Shown piece after piece: positions 35,717 through 45,282 of a stretch of 64,000 nt of DNA; position 1 is the stretch's first letter; each line of letters begins with the position of its first letter. The notes under the pieces were generated by a model. That model ran no database searches. It saw only the letters and a list, made by a program, of their open reading frames with translations, and was not told the DNA's origin. The position numbers and the translations under genes are program-made. The DNA comes from Kurthia sibirica (GTDB lineage Bacteria > Bacillota > Bacilli > Bacillales_A > Planococcaceae). Where the stretch lies: the NCBI RefSeq assembly GCF_003143975.1, contig NZ_QFVR01000012.1, positions 1 to 64,000 of the forward strand, read 5' to 3'.

Positions 35717-37104
35717 AATCACTTTATACAAAATTTGTTGTTTATACGATTGCGATTATGTTGGGAAGTGGCCTGCTATCATTTCTTCTTGCAAACGAAT
35801 ATTATCAACAAAAACTCAAACCTGTAAATGATGCAAAAAACACGCGAATTGCATTGGATATTGCGGATTTTGCGGATTCGCATCCCTCCATTGACTTGGA
35901 TGAGTATTTACAAAATACCGCTTCTACTGGCTATCAATTCTACTTACAACGACAAGATGGCAAAAATTGGTCATTTGGTGCAGATTTTCGTGAAAATAAC
36001 CTTACAGCAAAAGATATTGATACGGTATTAGCCGGCCATGTTTTCCATGGCATTCAAAACTTCCCACAAAAAACATTTGTCACCGGTTTTTTTGCTAATG
36101 AACAACGTAATTCAATCGGTGTCCCCTTACAACATAGTGGTGAAAATTATGCGCTATTTATGCGCCCCGATATTAAATTATTATTTAATGAAATGCATAT
36201 TCTTTTTGGTATTTTGTTTGCTCTTGGTGTGCTGTTAAGTATTATCTTCGTTTTAATCAGTACAAAATATTTAGTGAAACCGATTCGCACATTAACTTCA
36301 GCTACTCAAAAACTCGCAAGTGGCCATTTTGACGTTAAATTAGATGTGAGTCATAAAGATGAGATTGGTAAACTTGCGCAAAGCTTTACGTATATGGCAA
36401 CACAACTTGAAAAAACAGAAGCGACGCGTAAAGAATTTATCTCTAATGTGTCACATGATATCCAATCACCTTTATCGAATATTAAAGGATACACAAATTT
36501 ATTGGGGAACGCTCATTTAGACCATACACAAAAAGAACAATATATTACGATTATCAACGCTGAAATCCAGCGTTTATCAGATTTAACAAAACAACTGCTA
36601 CTCTTAACCTCACTTGATCAAGGAAGCAGCATGATGACGATTGAAAAAATTGATATCGCAGAGTTATTACGCGAACTCGTCAAACAACATCATTGGTCCA
36701 TAGGTGACAAAAATATTATGCTCAGCTACTCGCTACCAGCAAACTGTGTAATCGAAGGTGATGCGACATTTCTTACGACAGTATTTGATAACCTCATTAC
36801 AAATGCGATTAAATACAATAAAGATGGTGGACGTATTGACATCGATATGCGGGAACATACTTCACGCGTCATCATACAATTTAAAGATAGCGGGATCGGC
36901 ATGACCATGGAACAACAACAACAAATTTTTGAGCGCTTCTACCGTGCTGATTCTTCTCGAACCCATACAGTTATTGGAACAGGACTTGGCTTATCCATCG
37001 TCAAATCAATGGTTGAGTTGCATAATGGTTCCATCTCGATTGACAGTCAATTAGGCGAAGGTTCCGTCTTCACCATTACATTTCCTAAAGAGCAGAAAAC
37101 CTAA
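35713..37104 (+). CDS. hssS: Heme sensor histidine kinase HssS
   Basis: A 463-aa membrane sensor kinase: helix 1 (about 8-28), an extracytoplasmic domain of roughly 135 residues, helix 2 (about 165-187), a HAMP linker, the dimerisation box SNVSHDIQSP with phospho-accepting His248, and the ATPase boxes NLITNAIKYN, DSGIGM and GTGLGLSI. Size, domain order and position match HssS, which senses heme stress through its extracytoplasmic domain. Overlaps hssR by four bases. Followed by a terminator, so hrtBA is transcribed separately. Confidence 0.92.
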   Translation: MKSLYTKFVVYTIAIMLGSGLLSFLLANEYYQQKLKPVNDAKNTRIALDIADFADSHPSIDLDEYLQNTASTGYQFYLQRQDGKNWSFGADFRENNLTAKDIDTVLAGHVFHGIQNFPQKTFVTGFFANEQRNSIGVPLQHSGENYALFMRPDIKLLFNEMHILFGILFALGVLLSIIFVLISTKYLVKPIRTLTSATQKLASGHFDVKLDVSHKDEIGKLAQSFTYMATQLEKTEATRKEFISNVSHDIQSPLSNIKGYTNLLGNAHLDHTQKEQYITIINAEIQRLSDLTKQLLLLTSLDQGSSMMTIEKIDIAELLRELVKQHHWSIGDKNIMLSYSLPANCVIEGDATFLTTVFDNLITNAIKYNKDGGRIDIDMREHTSRVIIQFKDSGIGMTMEQQQQIFERFYRADSSRTHTVIGTGLGLSIVKSMVELHNGSISIDSQLGEGSVFTITFPKEQKT

Positions 37105-37131
37105 GTACTTTATGTACTTGGGTTTTTTTTA
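37096..37131 (+). terminator. Terminator of hssRS
   Basis: AACCTAAGTAC and GTACTTGGGTT arms around a five-base loop followed by eight T, overlapping the hssS stop codon region. Confidence 0.85.
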
Positions 37132-37139
37132 CATTTTTT

Positions 37140-37172
37140 ATTCATACTCCATTCACATTGACTTCGTATAGT
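37140..37172 (+). promoter_or_regulatory. HssR-type direct repeat and promoter of hrtBA
   Basis: ATTCATACT (37140-37148) and ATTCACATT (37151-37159) are spaced so that the period is 11 bp, as in the HssR target GTTCATATT-N2-GTTCATATT known from S. aureus. A -10 box TATAGT (37167-37172) starts seven bases after the repeat and the -35 region is covered by it, the geometry of an activator-dependent promoter. Confidence 0.75.
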
Positions 37173-37214
37173 TAGGGTATCAACAAAACAGACTAACTAG
37201 GAGGATGATGTACA

Positions 37215-38303
37215 ATGTTTTCTCTATCCCTTAAGGAAATACGCTTTTTCAAACTTAGATATGTACTAATCGGCTTCATTTTATTTTTTGTTGCTGCGTT
37301 AGTTTTCATTATTAGTGGCCTTGCAAATGGCTTAGCAAACGATAACGCATCTGCTATGAAAAATATGAATGCCACATCTTATTATGTAACGAAGGATTCC
37401 GAAAATCGCATGGATCGCTCAAGATTAACGGCAACAGATGTTGAAAAAATTGACAATTCAAACGCACAACCACTCGGTATCCAAATGTTATCTTTAAAAA
37501 ATCAAACAACCGATAAAAAAGTGGATGTTACTTTAATGACTGTCAACCCAAAACAATTTTTAATGCCTGCTGTCATTGCTGGTGATACGATTACAAACAG
37601 CTCGAAAAATGAAGCAGTAGTTGATAATAAATTAGAAAAAGAAGGCGCTAAAATCGGTGATTTTCTTTATGACGAAAATACAAAATCAAAAATCAAAATA
37701 GTTGGTTTCACCGAAAATCAAACATATAGTCATACGCCTACTGTCATCGTTAACAATGATACTTGGTATACAATTTTTGGTGGCAAGGATCACTCTGCCT
37801 TTAATGCTATTGCAATTAATAGTGATTCTGCAGCAACGAAAGCCGCCGTTTCTAAAGTCGTTGCTGATGGTAAATGGGTCGAAAAAGATGATTTAGTCAA
37901 AACAATTCCGGGATATGAAGCAGAACAAAGCTCATTGTATATGATGCTCGCTTTCCTAATTGTGATTGCTGTCTTTGTACTCGGTGCATTCTTCTACATT
38001 ATGACTATTCAAAAAGTAAATCAATTCGGTATTTTAAAGGCAATAGGCGCTAAAAATAGTTTCTTAATTGGCTCTACAATGCTGCAAGTGTTCATTTTAT
38101 CTATAGTGAGTATTGGCTTGGCTATTGGTTTCGCCTTTGTACTTCAAAAAATTATGCCTGCAGGGATTCCGTTCGTCTTTGATTTTGCGCTAATTTTCCA
38201 ATTTGGTGGTGCTTTGTTAGCTGTATCACTATTAGGAGCGCTATTCTCTACAATAAGCATTGTCAAAGCGGATCCACTACAAGCGATGGGGAGAGCTGAA
38301 TAA
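37215..38303 (+). CDS. hrtB: Heme exporter permease HrtB
   Basis: A 362-aa FtsX-type ABC permease: helix 1 (about 15-38), an extracytoplasmic domain to residue 235, then three helices. The N-terminal 'SLKEIRFFKLRYVLIGF...ISGLANGL' region and the 'FFYIMTIQKVNQFGILKAIGAK' coupling segment follow S. aureus HrtB closely. With HrtA it removes heme from the membrane. Start follows AGGAGG. Stop and hrtA start overlap (TAATG), so the two are coupled. Confidence 0.92.
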   Translation: MFSLSLKEIRFFKLRYVLIGFILFFVAALVFIISGLANGLANDNASAMKNMNATSYYVTKDSENRMDRSRLTATDVEKIDNSNAQPLGIQMLSLKNQTTDKKVDVTLMTVNPKQFLMPAVIAGDTITNSSKNEAVVDNKLEKEGAKIGDFLYDENTKSKIKIVGFTENQTYSHTPTVIVNNDTWYTIFGGKDHSAFNAIAINSDSAATKAAVSKVVADGKWVEKDDLVKTIPGYEAEQSSLYMMLAFLIVIAVFVLGAFFYIMTIQKVNQFGILKAIGAKNSFLIGSTMLQVFILSIVSIGLAIGFAFVLQKIMPAGIPFVFDFALIFQFGGALLAVSLLGALFSTISIVKADPLQAMGRAE

Positions 38304-39010
38304 TGACTACAAATACACCTTTAAAATTAACGTCTATTAACAAACAATTCCAGGATGGTGATCGCCAATTAACGATTTTACAAAACTTGAATTTACATGT
38401 TGCACGTGGTGAATTTGTCGCCGTTGTTGGGCCATCTGGTTCTGGTAAAAGTACTGTACTGTCAATCGCTGGCGCATTACAGTCAGCCGATTCTGGTGAA
38501 ATTTTAATCAATGGTGAAGATATTACAACATACAATGATCACGATAAAGCGAATGTTCGCTTACGCTCAATTGGTTACATTTTCCAAGCATCCAATCTCG
38601 TGCCGTTTCTTTCGGTATTCGATCAGTTAAAACTCGTTGCAGAATTAGCAGGTGAATGGAATGCTGCTGCGAAGAAACGTGCAACTGACCTATTAATATC
38701 AGTCGGACTCGAAAAAAAAATGACGAAGAATGTACAAACTTTATCTGGTGGTGAAAAACAACGTGTTGCCATTGCACGTGCTTTTATGAACGAACCGGAG
38801 CTAATTTTAGCAGATGAGCCAACAGCAGCACTTGATATTTCACGTAGTAAAGAAATTGTCGAGCTGATCGCTAAAGAAGTCCATGATAAAAATAAAGCTG
38901 CTGTCATGGTAACACATGATGAATCGGTTCTATGCTATTGTGATAAAGTATATGAAATGTTTGAAGGTGGGCTTCGTTTACGTAAACATTCACCATCTAA
39001 TACACTCTAA
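38303..39010 (+). CDS. hrtA: Heme exporter ATPase HrtA
   Basis: A 235-aa ABC ATPase of the MacB/LolD type: Walker A GPSGSGKS near residue 48, signature LSGGEKQR near 148, Walker B ILADEP near 170 and the switch histidine in VMVTHDE near 200. Energises HrtB. Its stop is immediately followed by intergenic repeat E, which probably terminates the operon together with the convergent cydDC. Confidence 0.92.
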   Translation: MTTNTPLKLTSINKQFQDGDRQLTILQNLNLHVARGEFVAVVGPSGSGKSTVLSIAGALQSADSGEILINGEDITTYNDHDKANVRLRSIGYIFQASNLVPFLSVFDQLKLVAELAGEWNAAAKKRATDLLISVGLEKKMTKNVQTLSGGEKQRVAIARAFMNEPELILADEPTAALDISRSKEIVELIAKEVHDKNKAAVMVTHDESVLCYCDKVYEMFEGGLRLRKHSPSNTL

Positions 39011-39011
39011 A

Positions 39012-39183
39012 AAGAGCCTGAGACAAACGTATTTTCAACAGAGAAAATCCCGTATGATTTTTCGAAATCATACGGGATTATTCATTATCAAGCTATTTCC
39101 GCAGGAGTCGTTTTCTGCGCGTTCAATTGATTGGATGATTCGTATGGGAGACAGACTATTTTTGTTCTGTCCCGGGCTCTTTT
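39012..39183 (-). repeat. Intergenic repeat, copy E
   Basis: Inverted relative to copy A and shortened to about 170 bp by loss of much of the middle; ends AAGAGCCTGAGACAAAC and CTGTCCCGGGCTCTTTTT. It fills the space between convergent hrtA and cydC, touching both stop codons, so it likely terminates both. Confidence 0.85.
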
Positions 39184-39188
39184 TTTAT

Positions 39189-40892
39189 TCAAGATGGTAA
39201 CCTGTTATTTTCCAACTGCTTCAAATCATACAAATAGCCTTTTTTCTGCATTAAATCATCGTAGTGACCCACTTCGACAAGTTCACCATTATCCATAACT
39301 AAAACTTGGTCCATACGTTGTAGAGCCATTAAACGATGACTGATCATCACGACTGTTTTACCCATTGTTTTTTGCATCATACGTTCATAAATTCGACGCT
39401 CTGTTTGCGGATCCAGTGCTGAAAATGGTTCATCTAACAACCAAACTGGTGTATTTTTCAACCAAACTCGCGCTAAGGCTAAGCGTTGCTTTTCTCCACC
39501 AGATAAATTTTCACCTTTTTCATAGATAATTTCATCCAATTCAAAATCTAATTCCATTTCTTGTAATACTGACAATAATTCCGCGTCACTTGCATCATCT
39601 TTTGCCAGAACCAAGTTATCTCGCACTGTACCATAAAAGAAATGATTTTGTTGTAACATGACCGTTGTCTTTGACCAAAGATCTTCTGAACACACACTCT
39701 CTAAAGGCTGACCTGCCACACAAACTACACCAGAAGATGGGCTGTAATAGTCCAGAAGTAGTTGAAATATAGTGGATTTCCCAGAACCACTCGCACCAAC
39801 AATCGTTGCTCGTGTACCTTGTGGAATGACAAAATTAATATTTTTCAATGTCATTTGATGGGCTTCGTCATACCGAAAATTCACCGTATGAAAACTGACA
39901 GAAAACGGTTGTTTTTTAATCGTCGTTCCGACAGCATCTATTTTTTCATCATGATCGATCATGACGCTTTGTAGCCGCTCCATCGCCTGTTTGGATTCTT
40001 CCATATAACTCGGCACTAACGCCATTGGAATCGCCAGTTCAAATACTGTTAACGTCAACAGGACAAGCATCGCTAAATATAAGCCATCCAATTGCTGAGT
40101 CGTTACAAAATAAGCACCGATAGTGAGTACAGCTACAACCGTCAACATCGCTAGTAGCGTATTATATGCTTGATGACGAATAATTTCTGTGCTGCGTTTT
40201 TGTTGTTGCTGTGCGTAACGCTTTGCCAAATGCAGTAAATCATTTGTTTTGTTACTCAATTGATCACTGATCACCAAATCACGAAAACCAAATAAAAATT
40301 CTGTCATTTCCGTTGATAGCGCACTGCGTTCCAATAAAATTTTTACTGTTTTTTTACGTTGGTGCATCAGGATAAGCGCTGGTAACACCACTGTCGTTAC
40401 TAGCAAACTTAGTAAAATAATGGCGGCAATCCAAGCCGAGAAAAACCATGTAAAAAACATCGTACATATAAAAACAATCGCTGTGACGATCGGGGGATAA
40501 AAGACACGTAGGAAAAAATTTTGTAAAGTCTCCACATCGCCTACAACGCGTGATAATAAATCGCCACTACGATATTTTGTAAAAACACGTGGCGTTATTT
40601 TTTCTAATTGATCATAAAAAGTCATGCGTAAATCATTTAAAATAGTTAATGTCGCTTCATGCGAAATAAGGCGCTCACCATAGCGACTAAGTGATTTTAA
40701 AAAGCCAAAAAGCTTTAAACATGCCGCTAAAAACAAAATAATATACAACGGTGGTAGCAATGCCGCTTTGGAAATAATAAAGCCACTAAGTGAAAATAAT
40801 GCAACCGATGTTATACCACCAATCGAGCCTAGAATAATTGCGATTAATACCGCTCGCTTTTCTTTTAATACAGTATCGATTAACTCGTTCAT
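39189..40892 (-). CDS. cydC: Thiol reductant ABC exporter subunit CydC
   Basis: A 567-aa half ABC exporter: six helices (residues 15-310) plus ATPase with Walker A GASGSGKS near 365, signature LSGGEKQR near 470, Walker B VWLLDEP near 490 and H-loop ISHRL. With CydD it exports cysteine/glutathione to the outer face, needed for cytochrome bd and c assembly. Start overlaps the cydD stop by four bases (ATGA). The cydAB genes that often accompany it are not in this window. Confidence 0.9.
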   Translation of the reverse strand: MNELIDTVLKEKRAVLIAIILGSIGGITSVALFSLSGFIISKAALLPPLYIILFLAACLKLFGFLKSLSRYGERLISHEATLTILNDLRMTFYDQLEKITPRVFTKYRSGDLLSRVVGDVETLQNFFLRVFYPPIVTAIVFICTMFFTWFFSAWIAAIILLSLLVTTVVLPALILMHQRKKTVKILLERSALSTEMTEFLFGFRDLVISDQLSNKTNDLLHLAKRYAQQQQKRSTEIIRHQAYNTLLAMLTVVAVLTIGAYFVTTQQLDGLYLAMLVLLTLTVFELAIPMALVPSYMEESKQAMERLQSVMIDHDEKIDAVGTTIKKQPFSVSFHTVNFRYDEAHQMTLKNINFVIPQGTRATIVGASGSGKSTIFQLLLDYYSPSSGVVCVAGQPLESVCSEDLWSKTTVMLQQNHFFYGTVRDNLVLAKDDASDAELLSVLQEMELDFELDEIIYEKGENLSGGEKQRLALARVWLKNTPVWLLDEPFSALDPQTERRIYERMMQKTMGKTVVMISHRLMALQRMDQVLVMDNGELVEVGHYDDLMQKKGYLYDLKQLENNRLPS

Positions 40893-42595
40893 GATGACTG
40901 ACCTCCAATCATCTGCTGATATTGATCATTCGTATTTTTCAATTCCTCATGTGTACCCATTATTTGAATAACACCTTGATCTAACAGAATAATTTTATCG
41001 GCATTATAAATTGTATGCATACGATGCGCAACCGTAACCATTGTTGTTTGCTGTGCCAAACGCTCTATCGCAATCTGAATAGCTCGCTCCGTCTTCAGAT
41101 CTAAACCCATCGTCGGCTCATCAAAAAATACAATTTGTGGTTTTTTATAAAAAGCACGTGCAAGCGCAATACGCTGTTTTTCTCCGCCTGACAAACCACG
41201 ACCTGCCTCTCCTACCGATGTATTAAAACCATCTGGTAGTTCTTGAAGCCACTCGTCTAGCTGCGCTTTTTCTAGTGCCTCTTTCAATGCTTTTTCGTCG
41301 CATTGCCCCTTGGCCATCTGAATATTTTCAGCAATTGTCCCCGCAAATAAATAAGGATTTTGAGAAATATACGCAATACGCTGAAACCACTGTTGCTGAT
41401 CTACTAGCGCACGTCTTTTATCACCAATTATGACTTCGCCTTCTTGTAAGTCATAGACACCGGCTAGAATGTTCAAAAGTGTTGTTTTTCCTTGTCCAGT
41501 TGGTCCGATAATTGCAACCTGCTCTCCTTTTTCAATGGTTATATTTAACTGCTTCATCTTAAATTTCCCACCATATGAAAAACCACCATCTATTAGACGT
41601 AATGTTATATTTTTCGGTATTTCTTCTGTACCCCATTGTACCGACGCTTCCTCATGATTTAGTTCTTTTTGTACTAATTCAGCAGCAGCAAGAGACGATC
41701 TTCCTGTATGAAAAGCACCACCTAAATCTTTTATAGCATTAAAGAATTCTGGTGCTAACGCTAATATGAAAAAGGCCTGTGCAAAGGTCATTGCTTCAAA
41801 CGTAATCATTTGAAACGCAATCTCAATTGCGACTAAACCGATGCCCAACGTCACTACGATCTCAATGAAAAAAGTCGAAGCAAATGCGGTTTTTAATAAC
41901 GTCATCGTCGATTTTTGGAATTGTTTATTACTCTCTTCTAAATGAATCCTTTGTTTTTTCCCTTGACCAAAAAGTTTTAATGTTTGAAGTCCTTGGAGTA
42001 AATCTAAAAACTTTCCAGAAAACGTGGAAAGTTCAACGAGTTGGCGCTCAGCTTTTTTACGTGTTTGTAAACCGACAATCACATAAGATAATGGAATAAA
42101 CGGTGCTGTAATAAGCAAAATTAACCCACTATAAAAATGTGTGTAAAAAATAACACTTATAATCATTAGCGGCACGATGATTGATTTTATTACTTGAGGA
42201 ATATAATCGCGATAAAAACTTTCTAGTTCATCAATCAAATCGATTAGCATCGTTACCTTGCTACCTGATTGACCTTGTAATGTACTTTGAAGTGGATTAC
42301 TTTGCCATTTTAACAACAGTTGTTCACGAATAGTTTGCTTCACTTTAGAGGATAGTAGTACACCTAAATAGCTGTTGCTAGTCGTCAATAGGACGCGCGC
42401 GATCACGACGGCTATTAATAACCATATAGTCGGTAGTAAACTAGCAAAAGAGCTATTCTCAATGAATACTGCATTCACAATTTTGACGATGTAAAAAGAT
42501 TGAAAAATAATTGCACCACCAACCAATATAGACACTACTATGAACGCAATTAATAATCCTTTATTCTTCAGTATATTTTGTTGTAGCCATAACAT
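40889..42595 (-). CDS. cydD: Thiol reductant ABC exporter subunit CydD
   Basis: A 568-aa half ABC exporter, partner of CydC. Six helices (15-300), a long linker, Walker A GPTGQGKT near 358, signature LSGGEKQR near 468, Walker B IVFFDEP and H-loop VAHRM. The 'GLQTLKLFGQGKKQ' segment near 205 is typical of CydD coupling helices. First gene of the cydDC operon, with a strong AGGAGGTG ribosome binding site. Divergence from CydC marks them as a heterodimer. Confidence 0.9.
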   Translation of the reverse strand: MLWLQQNILKNKGLLIAFIVVSILVGGAIIFQSFYIVKIVNAVFIENSSFASLLPTIWLLIAVVIARVLLTTSNSYLGVLLSSKVKQTIREQLLLKWQSNPLQSTLQGQSGSKVTMLIDLIDELESFYRDYIPQVIKSIIVPLMIISVIFYTHFYSGLILLITAPFIPLSYVIVGLQTRKKAERQLVELSTFSGKFLDLLQGLQTLKLFGQGKKQRIHLEESNKQFQKSTMTLLKTAFASTFFIEIVVTLGIGLVAIEIAFQMITFEAMTFAQAFFILALAPEFFNAIKDLGGAFHTGRSSLAAAELVQKELNHEEASVQWGTEEIPKNITLRLIDGGFSYGGKFKMKQLNITIEKGEQVAIIGPTGQGKTTLLNILAGVYDLQEGEVIIGDKRRALVDQQQWFQRIAYISQNPYLFAGTIAENIQMAKGQCDEKALKEALEKAQLDEWLQELPDGFNTSVGEAGRGLSGGEKQRIALARAFYKKPQIVFFDEPTMGLDLKTERAIQIAIERLAQQTTMVTVAHRMHTIYNADKIILLDQGVIQIMGTHEELKNTNDQYQQMIGGQSS

Positions 42596-42788
42596 ATGAC
42601 GTCACCTCCTATACATCTCACTATAAAAGATAAATAGTGATCCTTCCTTCTTAATTACCCTATTTTTCAATGAATTCCTTTTTCATACACAAATACTACA
42701 AACAGTTTTCACATTCAAAGATAACTGTAAATAATTCGACAAATTTCTATGCTATTTTAATTTTATAATAGAACCTATTTTTCTATAT

Positions 42789-42882
42789 AAAAATAGAGCT
42801 GTCCCTAAAGTATCGCAATATCTGACAACCAGTATGTTTAAAACTGGTATTAGACATTATTTACTTTTTGAACTGCTCTATT
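42789..42882 (-). terminator. Branched terminator of the 163-aa protein gene
   Basis: Outer arms AATAGAGC/GCTCTATT enclose an inner stem ACCAGT/ACTGGT, followed on the leftward strand by TTTTTATA. The rest of 42600-42880 (cydD upstream region) shows no gene. Confidence 0.6.
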
Positions 42883-42883
42883 A

Positions 42884-43375
42884 TTATTCATGCCAATTAT
42901 ATGTGTATAACTCTTTATTTGAATAAATTGCAATAAAATAACTTTGACCATCTTCTTTTTTCTTGTAAAAAGCATAATCACCTTTTTTCACTTTCAAATG
43001 ATGGTCTTCAAATGCCAATTCCATATCTTTTTGTGCCTTTTTAGAATAGGCTGAAAAAGTATCTTGCTCAAATTTTTGGATTTTCTTGTTATAAAAGACA
43101 CGTTTTTCTTCTGTCACTAACTCCATATTACTGTTAGAAAAATCTGCTTGCTCCTCATAAGAATACACTGTTAACCATTGACCATGCCCGTCATCATTTG
43201 CCTCTGAGGCAAATACTGCCTTCTCTTCTGTAGGATTTGGAATCACAATACCCCACTCTTTATCATATGCTTCCACAACTACTCGTGGATCCATACCCCC
43301 TTTGCCCAATAAAATATAAAATGTTGCCGTCACTAAAATAATACCTAGTAAAATAAAATAATATTTTTTCTTCAT
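42884..43375 (-). CDS. Membrane-anchored hypothetical protein (163 aa)
   Basis: An N-terminal hydrophobic helix (residues 5-24, no lipobox cysteine) followed by an extracytoplasmic, lysine/glutamate-rich domain. Aromatic pairs (WGIVIPNP, WLTVYSYEE, YFIAIYSNKE) recur, suggesting a beta-rich fold. The ATG at 43375 is preceded by AGGGAG. Neighbour at 43469 is also exported, 93 bases away behind a hairpin. No family recognised and no function assigned. Confidence 0.7.
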   Translation of the reverse strand: MKKKYYFILLGIILVTATFYILLGKGGMDPRVVVEAYDKEWGIVIPNPTEEKAVFASEANDDGHGQWLTVYSYEEQADFSNSNMELVTEEKRVFYNKKIQKFEQDTFSAYSKKAQKDMELAFEDHHLKVKKGDYAFYKKKEDGQSYFIAIYSNKELYTYNWHE

Positions 43376-43439
43376 GTCGTTCTCCCTATGTGTATAAACT
43401 ACTGCTATCATACCAAATACTATTTCACACGACTAATCA

Positions 43440-43464
43440 AAGGGTAGCTCTAGTGAACTACCCT
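43440..43464 (-). terminator. Hairpin after the 236-aa secreted protein gene
   Basis: AGGGTAG and CTACCCT arms (7 bp) around a ten-base loop, with only a weak T stretch after it on the leftward strand. Confidence 0.5.
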
Positions 43465-43468
43465 CTGA

Positions 43469-44179
43469 TTAATTTAAAGAAGTTGCTGCTTGAATTACAT
43501 CGAGTGCTTTAGCTGTATAATCGAGCGTATACACAACGGCCCCATTTTGCCATATGACAGCATTTTTTTGGCCATCTTCCCCTATAATCACGACACCATT
43601 TTGTCGTGGTATGGGCAATTGATGTTTTTGTAAATAACGTATAATCTGTTGTGCTCTTGTTACATCGGCGGTTGGTCGATTCGTTGTCGTATGACTCGTC
43701 AACGACCAGCGTCCCATTTTCCAAGAAGTCCACTGTGAGCCAGCCCCTGCATCTTGATAACCTTTGACAGTAGGCATAATAGCAATTACTTTACCAGCAG
43801 CAGTAAAATGATTAACACTTTCTATTTTTTTCATAGCCATAGCTTGTGAATGATATTTTTTCGCAGTTATTCTTAAAATAGCATCTTTTTTACTTGCATG
43901 AAGAGCCTGTGGTGAATTGACAGTGGTCGGTTTTTTCAGTGCATAATACACTACTTTATAACTCGTTGCTGTCGATGTTGTTTTCGCAGTAATATATGGA
44001 TTTTTAGCTACTGGTATTCGTTGTGGCAATACAATTGCGATTGGTGTAGCTATTGATTTTTTAATCGATTTTTGTAGCACCTCTGCTGGCATAATCGTAC
44101 TTTTAGAGAGCGCTTCTACACAAAAAGTAGGCAGCAAGAACATGGTTACAGTCATAATAGCAATCATTATTTTCTTCAT
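43469..44179 (-). CDS. Secreted hypothetical protein (236 aa)
   Basis: A signal peptide (residues 1-24, MKKIMIAIMTVTMFLLPTF with a cleavage site near VEALS) is followed by a basic, threonine/alanine-rich mature protein. Two similar blocks (SYKVVYYALKKPTTVNS and the 'GSQWTSWKMGRWSLTSHTT' region) suggest a beta-rich extracellular domain. GGGGTG supports the start. No catalytic motif, LPXTG or repeat anchor is visible. Unknown function. Confidence 0.72.
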   Translation of the reverse strand: MKKIMIAIMTVTMFLLPTFCVEALSKSTIMPAEVLQKSIKKSIATPIAIVLPQRIPVAKNPYITAKTTSTATSYKVVYYALKKPTTVNSPQALHASKKDAILRITAKKYHSQAMAMKKIESVNHFTAAGKVIAIMPTVKGYQDAGAGSQWTSWKMGRWSLTSHTTTNRPTADVTRAQQIIRYLQKHQLPIPRQNGVVIIGEDGQKNAVIWQNGAVVYTLDYTAKALDVIQAATSLN

Positions 44180-44356
44180 CCATTACACCCCTTTACCCTT
44201 TCTAAATAAATCCCCTGTCAAAACGCTTCATAAACGTAAGTTAGCCACCTTTTCCATATGAATAAAATACATTTACTTTTTTTTACCAAACCTTTATAAT
44301 GACGATATGTCTTCATAAGTTAGCAACGATTATGACAGGACTGAGGGAGGTTTCAT

Positions 44357-45169
44357 ATGGCATTATTGACGACACAATTAATTTTAATTGCAGTTTTTAT
44401 TTTAATTATCCATTCAATTGAAACACTAGCATACGCTGTCCGCCTTTCAGGCGCACGCGTTGGTTTATTGGCTTCTGCCCTATCACTTTTTAATATATTA
44501 GTCATGGTATCTCGTATGTCTAATATGATGCAGCAGCCATTTACGGGTAGCCTTCTCGACAATGCACCAAAAGATAATACGTTTGAGTTTTTAGCACTAC
44601 AATTTCGTTTTATAATCGGTGCATCCACAATCGGTACAATCGTCGGAATTATTCTTTTCCCAACATTTATTGCTCTTTTTTCACGTGCCATCATCCATTT
44701 AGCAGAAGTAGATGGCTCCATTCCTGCCCTCTTCAAAAAGGGGCTGTCACCAAGCTATATTAAGCGTGCGCTTAAACATATCCATTTACCCAAAATTTCG
44801 ACTGTGAAAAATATTCAATTCAAAGATGTTCCCGTACGATTATTCTTCGTCAATATTTTTATCACAGCTATTTATACAATTGGCGTTTTATCCGCTCTCT
44901 TTGCAGCTTTTTTAGTACCTGCACATAGTGCGACAGCCGTTATGGCATCCGGTTTGGTCAATGGCATCGCCACAATTTTGCTCATTATTTTCATTGATCC
45001 TAAAATTTCTGTTATGGCGGATAAAGTTATTAAAGGAAAAGGGAGTTACCAACAATTAAAAACTGCCAGCTTCATGATGGTGATGTCTCGCTTATGTGGT
45101 ACCTTACTCGCTCAGCTCATTTTTCTACCAGCAGCTTATTATATTGCTTGGTTTACTCGTTTTTTTTAA
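44357..45169 (+). CDS. amj: Alternative lipid II flippase Amj
   Basis: A 270-aa polytopic protein whose start 'LIIHSIETLAYAVRLSGARVGLLASALSLFNILVMVSRMSNMMQQP' (given here in parts: HSIETLAYAVRLSG, residues 19-32, then SRMSNMMQQP) is characteristic of Amj (B. subtilis YdaH), which flips lipid II in cells lacking MurJ. Six or more helices. GGGAGG precedes the ATG. In B. subtilis amj is sigma-M controlled; a weak sigma-M-like element (AAACCTTT ... TGTC) lies about 50 bases upstream. It is a single gene. Confidence 0.9.
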   Translation: MALLTTQLILIAVFILIIHSIETLAYAVRLSGARVGLLASALSLFNILVMVSRMSNMMQQPFTGSLLDNAPKDNTFEFLALQFRFIIGASTIGTIVGIILFPTFIALFSRAIIHLAEVDGSIPALFKKGLSPSYIKRALKHIHLPKISTVKNIQFKDVPVRLFFVNIFITAIYTIGVLSALFAAFLVPAHSATAVMASGLVNGIATILLIIFIDPKISVMADKVIKGKGSYQQLKTASFMMVMSRLCGTLLAQLIFLPAAYYIAWFTRFF

Positions 45170-45223
45170 TCAAACTACAAATCACTTTATTACGTTTTAA
45201 AAATGCTATTTAAGATATTATAT

Positions 45224-45251
45224 TTGTTTTTCCATTGCAATTTGTTACAAT
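45224..45251 (+). promoter_or_regulatory. Probable promoter of the TRIC family gene
   Basis: TTGTTT (45224-45229) and TACAAT (45246-45251) with a 16-bp spacer, about 30 bases before the start codon. Confidence 0.5.
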
Positions 45252-45282
45252 ACAATCTGTGACGTAAATTGGAGGTGTCTTT

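Noticed and set aside
38916-39200. 94-codon rightward frame
   Set aside because: Combines the end of hrtA in another frame with repeat E.
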